NCBI GenBank assembly: GCA_013693755.1
Contig: CP059256.1
Coordinates: 627,057-633,924 of the forward strand
Direction of reading: 5' to 3'
Source: Burkholderiaceae bacterium
GTDB lineage: Bacteria; Pseudomonadota; Gammaproteobacteria; Burkholderiales; Burkholderiaceae_C
DNA: 6,868 nucleotides
In this document: positions 1 through 6,868 of the stretch, one piece after another
Position numbering within the stretch: position 1 is the stretch's first letter
Layout of the letters: each line of letters opens with the position of its first letter
The notes under the pieces: model-generated
What the model saw: the letters and a program-made list of their open reading frames with translations, nothing else
Databases searched by the model: none
What the model was told of the DNA's origin: nothing
Position numbers and translations under genes: made by a program

Positions 1-267
1 GAAGTTGTTGGTGCTGTGCAGCACCTCGATGGCCTGCTTCCAGTCGCCCCGGTACACCAGGTCGTTGAAGTCAGGGATGATGTTGTGAACCGGGCAGCCG
101 TTGTTGCAGAACGGCGTGCCGCAGTCCATGCAGCGCGCGGCCTGCACCTTGGCCTGCGCGTCGTCGAGGCCGATGACGAATTCGCGGTAGTGCTTGAGCC
201 GCTCGGGCACGCTGCTGTAGCCCTCCTCGATGCGGCGGTACTCCATGAAGCCGGTGACTTTTCCCAT
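1..267 (-). CDS. gltD: Glutamate synthase small subunit (partial, N-terminal 89 codons)
   Basis: This is the start of the NADPH-GOGAT beta subunit. In the family it takes electrons from NADPH through FAD and passes them, via iron-sulfur clusters, to the FMN site of GltB for glutamate synthesis in the cytoplasm. The visible part begins [12 protein letters not shown] and contains the cysteine pattern C46-x2-C49-x4-C54-x3-C58 ([13 protein letters not shown]), typical of the N-terminal cluster-binding domain of GltD and related proteins. It continues into the usual [14 protein letters not shown] segment. The FAD and NADPH domains lie beyond the left edge. The ATG at 267 fits the family start; a modest AGAAAG about ten bases upstream may be the ribosome binding site. 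It lies 30 bases after the gltB stop on the same strand, so it is almost certainly cotranscribed. Identity is secure; completeness cannot be judged. Confidence 0.95.
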   Translation of the reverse strand, partial: MGKVTGFMEYRRIEEGYSSVPERLKHYREFVIGLDDAQAKVQAARCMDCGTPFCNNGCPVHNIIPDFNDLVYRGDWKQAIEVLHSTNNF

Positions 268-297
268 GATGGTGAACTTTCTGTGCTGGAGGGCGGA

Positions 298-5052
<4,755 letters not shown>

Positions 5053-5058
5053 GGCGCA

Positions 5059-5063
5059 CTCCT
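5059..5063 (-). promoter_or_regulatory. Ribosome binding site of gltB
   Basis: On the minus strand AGGAG lies six bases before the ATG at 5052 (CAGGAGTGCGCCATG). This near-ideal Shine-Dalgarno site and spacing fix the gltB start, and the next in-frame codons lead straight into the propeptide and Cys25. Confidence 0.85.
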
Positions 5064-5083
5064 GAAAGAAAGACGAACCCCGA

Positions 5084-5112
5084 AGTTTAGTGCAGCGCAG
5101 CGAGGTCGAGAA
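5084..5112 (-). promoter_or_regulatory. Weak candidate promoter of gltBD
   Basis: On the minus strand TAAACT (5084-5089) could be a -10 element. TTCTCG (5107-5112), 17 bases upstream, is a poor -35 match. If real, transcription would start near 5077, giving a leader of about 25 bases. The -35 would straddle the edge of the AT-rich transposon-associated repeat that begins at 5111, so that element may have replaced upstream control sequence. No operator for a nitrogen or leucine-responsive regulator could be recognised. The match is weak and rests on spacing alone. Confidence 0.25.
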
Positions 5113-5142
5113 TTTTTAAATGGGGTCAGATACTTAAAAATT
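5111..5142. repeat. AT-rich inverted repeat around GGGGTCAGA
   Basis: AATTTTTAA (5111-5119) and TTAAAAATT (5134-5142) form a perfect 9-base inverted repeat around a 14-base loop holding GGGGTCAGA. The surrounding DNA is GC-rich, so this block stands out in composition. From general knowledge, GGGGTCAG-type sequences are common next to IS200-like REP-associated transposase genes, so I read this as the end of the transposase unit at 5180-5930. It sits immediately upstream of the presumed gltB promoter. It could also form a weak stem in RNA but lacks the features of a good intrinsic terminator. Confidence 0.55.
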
Positions 5143-5180
5143 TGCTGTCGCGGAATCCTTTTCATTAAATAGGGACACAT
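5116..5180. repeat. Imperfect direct repeat at the 3' end of the transposase relic
   Basis: TTAAATGGGGTCAGAT (5116-5131) and TTAAATAGGGACACAT (5165-5180) match at 13 of 16 positions, with 49 bases between their starts, and both are followed by AAAATT-type sequence. The second copy touches the transposase stop codon at 5180-5182. Paired GGGGTCAG and AGGGACA motifs of this kind are, from memory, typical near REP-associated transposases and may be recognition or terminal sequences of the element. The repeat is visible; its role is inferred. Confidence 0.5.
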
Positions 5181-5930
5181 CAAAATTCGTAGCATTTATA
5201 CGCCATTTGACGCTGGCTATCCGACCAATCAGCCCCGATCGGCTTCGCCGAGCCGCGTGGCCGCCCCGGTCGGCCCGGTTTCACCCGCCGGCCGGCCTGA
5301 AGTTCGAGTCCTGCGAGGAATGCCGCCCCACCCAGCGCCCAGCCGCCGCGCAGGTGCGGTCCAGGTGAGCCTGCTCCGCCGCAGGCAAGCCGGCAGCGAC
5401 GCGCCGCGCATAGGCCGCCTCGCGGGCAAACGGGGTGTTGCCCAGCGTCCACCACAGTGCCGGGGGTGTGAGCGTGGCATTCTGCCGCTGCCCGGCATAG
5501 ACACTGTGGCTGGACCAGGGCCACGCCGCCGCGTCGGCCGCCAGGCCCGCACGCGCCGGCGCCAGGTCCATGTGCACCATGCAGTTGAGCAAGACCTCGC
5601 TGGGTTCGACCACCGTCGAGCGAAAGCGCCCTCCCACAAGGTGCCGCTGCGGCCGTGGGCCTGGTTGAAGGCGCGCACGTAGCGACGGCCCAGCGCCTGC
5701 ATCAGCCGCGCCAGGGCTGCCTCGTCGCCCGGGGTGAGCAGCAGGCGAAACGAATCGTCCAACAACACGTAGGCATGCAGGGCGACGCGGGTTTCGAGCG
5801 CCGCATCCGCGAGCAGGCGCAGGAACAGCGCGCGATCGGCGTCGTTCAGGAAAATGGCTTGGCCGTTGTTGCCACGGTGCAGCACATGGTGCGGGCAATT
5901 CGGCACGGAGAGTCGGGGCAGGCGGGCCAT
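5180..5930 (-). pseudogene. REP-associated (IS200-like, Y1) tyrosine transposase, frameshifted
   Basis: The minus strand encodes a recognisable Y1-type transposase of the REP-associated (RAYT) class, spread over three frames. It starts at the ATG at 5930 with MARLPRLSVPNCPHHVLHRG and continues through LGRRYVRAFNQ and SGTLWEG. Near 5628 one base is missing, and the match continues in another frame with STVVEPSEVLLNCMVHMDL and WPWSSH. Near 5345-5360 a second shift leads to the usual basic C-terminus (GWALGGAAFLAGLE, then GRPGRPRG) ending at TGA 5180-5182. The intact gene would encode about 250 residues, normal for the family. The HUH histidine pair expected at residues 60 and 62 reads Ser and Arg (LLDDSFRLLL), and the conserved tyrosine segment near 5560-5590 reads NCMVHMDLAP, so the protein was probably catalytically dead before the frameshifts. 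No clear Shine-Dalgarno site precedes the ATG. The family call is firm; domestication versus plain decay is open. Confidence 0.85.
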
Positions 5931-6018
5931 CGGAGGTCCGTTTGGAACAGCGGTGGGGCATACTGTACCCAGCCGCCGCAGCGGCGCTTTCGTCGTCTCG
6001 CAACCCAGGAGCCACGCC
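5931..6018. promoter_or_regulatory. Divergent intergenic region with possible overlapping -10 elements
   Basis: This 88-base gap separates the start of the transposase relic (minus) from the BON lipoprotein gene (plus) and must hold the promoter of the latter. The partly symmetrical GCATACTGTACC (5958-5969) offers -10-like hexamers on both strands: CATACT or TACTGT on plus, TACAGT or CAGTAT on minus. No convincing -35 stands at 16-18 bases on either strand. CGCCGC-A-GCGGCG (5974-5986) is a tight GC palindrome in the presumed leader of the plus-strand gene. Treat the promoter as a weak guess. Confidence 0.25.
6007..6011 (+). promoter_or_regulatory. Ribosome binding site of the BON lipoprotein gene
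   Basis: AGGAG stands seven bases before the ATG at 6019 (AGGAGCCACGCCATG). This strong site marks the original start of the lipoprotein gene, although the frame from that ATG now meets a stop at 6079-6081. It shows that the start is real and that the break lies downstream. Confidence 0.75.
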
Positions 6019-6402
6019 ATGAAGACGCCCTCCCCACCCCCTCGCGCCTGCGCACGCGCCTCCTCGGCGGCGCGCTTCTGATCGCCACGGCGGGCCTCAC
6101 CGCCTGCGGCGGCGGGGCTACCACCGCCCACCGTACTACCCCGAGCCCCCAAGCAACCGCCCGTGGACATCAAGCCCTACACCCCCGCCGTCGCCTACGA
6201 CCAGGACATCGCAGAGCGCGTGCGCCGCTACCTCGGCTCCGACCCGCGGGTGGGCGTGGAGACGCTGGTGGTCAACGTGGAGAACCAGGTCGTGTACCTG
6301 AGCGGCAACGCCAAGAGCCCCGAGGCCGCGCGCCTGGCCGTGGCCATGGCCGAACGGGTGCAGGGCGTGCGCAAGGTGATCAGCACGATGAACGTTTATT
6401 AA
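6019..6402 (+). pseudogene. BON-domain lipoprotein gene broken by three single-base losses
   Basis: The gene starts at ATG 6019 (MKTP) behind a strong AGGAG, but its coding sequence then passes through three frames. The signal peptide (SRLRTRLLGGALLIATAGLT, then Ala-Cys) with lipobox LTAC, Cys at 6105-6107, is in frame 3. A linker YHRPPYYPEPP is in frame 2. KQPPVDIKPYTPAVAYDQDI and the whole BON domain are in frame 1, ending at TAA 6400-6402. Each change equals loss of one base in a short run: C at 6028-6030, G at 6114-6117, C at 6146-6150. Adding one base to each run gives a continuous protein of about 129 residues. That product would be exported, lipidated and probably attached to the outer membrane, where BON proteins such as OsmY and DolP are linked to envelope integrity and phospholipid binding. 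As written, translation from 6019 stops at 6081. Real decay and sequencing error both remain possible. Confidence 0.8.
6163..6402 (+). CDS. Intact BON-domain portion of the lipoprotein gene
   Basis: This is the uninterrupted part of the gene at 6019-6402: 79 codons from a GTG at 6163. It covers the whole BON domain, from DQDIAERVRRYLGSDP through VNVENQVVYLSGNAKSPEAA to GVRKVISTMNVY, with the expected alpha-beta pattern and the conserved turn glycine in YLSGNA. BON domains of about 60 residues are known for membrane phospholipid association in periplasmic and outer-membrane proteins; this one has a single copy, unlike OsmY and DolP, which have two. The GTG has no convincing ribosome binding site, and a product started here would lack the signal peptide and stay in the cytoplasm. 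I therefore regard it as a fragment of the longer gene, not an independent start. Confidence 0.6.
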   Translation: MDIKPYTPAVAYDQDIAERVRRYLGSDPRVGVETLVVNVENQVVYLSGNAKSPEAARLAVAMAERVQGVRKVISTMNVY

Positions 6403-6868
6403 GACGACGCTGAACCCTCTGGCCGCGCACCCGGCAGGGCAAAGCGCGTGGCGGCCAGGGCCTGCAGACCGAACTCCTCGAGGATGGCGTGCAGGCGTTC
6501 GGCTGCGCTGCGCTTGCGCTGGCCGGTGTAGCGGGCGAGGATCAGCTCGTTCTTCAGGCTGTGCTCCCAGCCGACGAGTTCGGTCACGGTGACCTGGTAG
6601 CCGCTGGCCTCCAGATACAGGCAGCGCAGCACGTTGGTGAGCTGGCTGCCCAGTTCGCGGGTGTGCAGCGGGTGGCGCCACAACTCGGCCAGCGGCGTGC
6701 GCGAGAGGTTCAGCGCCTTCGATGCATTGAGGGCGCGGGCCACCTCGGCCTGGCAACACGGCACGAGCGCCATCGCACGGGCGCGTTTCTTCAGGCCGAA
6801 GGCGATGGCGTCATCGGTTGCCGTATCACAGGCGTGCAGCGCGGTGACCACGTCGATCTGGGCTGGCA
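6399..6868 (-). CDS. Class I SAM-dependent methyltransferase (partial, C-terminal 155 residues)
   Basis: The open frame enters at the right edge and ends at TAA 6399-6401, so the true start lies outside the window; a GTG at 6851 lies inside the conserved domain and is not the start. Visible motifs are VVTALHACDTATDDAI (fragment residues 6-21), VPCCQAE (35-41) and GWEHSLKNELI (99-109). The LHAC-x-x-ATD and PCC pair is characteristic of the Methyltransf_32 group of Rossmann-fold methyltransferases, related to eukaryotic METTL25 and GSTCD proteins. The SAM-binding glycine motif should lie upstream. No substrate is known to me for the bacterial members. The gene converges on the BON gene and their stop codons overlap in TTAA. 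Family assignment is from remembered motifs; the function is unassigned. Confidence 0.75.
   Translation of the reverse strand, partial: PAQIDVVTALHACDTATDDAIAFGLKKRARAMALVPCCQAEVARALNASKALNLSRTPLAELWRHPLHTRELGSQLTNVLRCLYLEASGYQVTVTELVGWEHSLKNELILARYTGQRKRSAAERLHAILEEFGLQALAATRFALPGARPEGSASS

Noticed and set aside
5111..5142. The AT-rich inverted repeat as an intrinsic terminator
   Set aside because: The stem is entirely A/T with a 14-base loop and has no separate T-run after a GC-rich stem on either strand. Its GGGGTCAG content fits a transposase-associated repeat better.
6028..6150. Phase-variable switching of the lipoprotein through homopolymer tracts
   Set aside because: The runs are only three to five bases long, too short for the slippage-prone tracts known in phase variation, and three simultaneous changes would be needed to restore the gene.
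5931..6173. N-terminal extension of the transposase to an ATG at 6173
   Set aside because: The added residues are low-complexity Gly/Ala/Arg sequence, antisense to the lipoprotein gene. The family start MARLPRL at 5930 is far more natural.
5655..6413. A 252-codon plus-strand open frame spanning the transposase relic and the BON gene
   Set aside because: Its first half is antisense to the transposase. Only the short stretch at about 6030-6118 (signal peptide and lipobox) is real coding sequence, and that belongs to the frameshifted lipoprotein gene starting at 6019.

Overview
This window looks like chromosomal DNA from a high-GC betaproteobacterium, most likely Burkholderiales and plausibly Comamonadaceae. 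That is inferred from the close-packed gltB-gltD pair, the GC-rich codon use and the style of the small BON lipoprotein; no ribosomal marker is present to confirm it.

Left part (1-5110, minus strand): the glutamate synthase (GOGAT) operon. gltB, the large subunit, is complete (5052 down to 298) and has all expected catalytic landmarks. gltD, the small subunit, starts 30 bases further on and runs off the left edge after 89 codons. Together they convert glutamine plus 2-oxoglutarate to two glutamates using NADPH. A strong ribosome binding site and a short leader lie just upstream of gltB. The last 23 codons of gltB have atypical codon use and hold two inverted repeats, and gltB and gltD share one reading frame separated by a single stop codon.

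Middle part (5111-5930, minus strand): the remains of a REP-associated (IS200-like, Y1) tyrosine transposase. It carries at least two frameshifts and has lost the catalytic histidine pair and the tyrosine segment. Its 3' end has AT-rich repeats with GGGGTCAG/AGGGACA motifs, which abut the gltB promoter region.

Right part (6019-6868): a divergent plus-strand gene for a small outer-membrane-type lipoprotein with one BON domain. As given, it is broken by three single-base losses, each in a short C or G run; restoring them gives a clean protein of about 129 residues. Its stop codon overlaps that of a convergent minus-strand class I SAM-dependent methyltransferase gene, which runs off the right edge.

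I see no CRISPR array, tRNA, rRNA or novel defence system. The points most worth a second look are the cluster of five frameshifts within about 0.85 kb, the loss of catalytic residues in the transposase relic, and the repeat-like tail of gltB.
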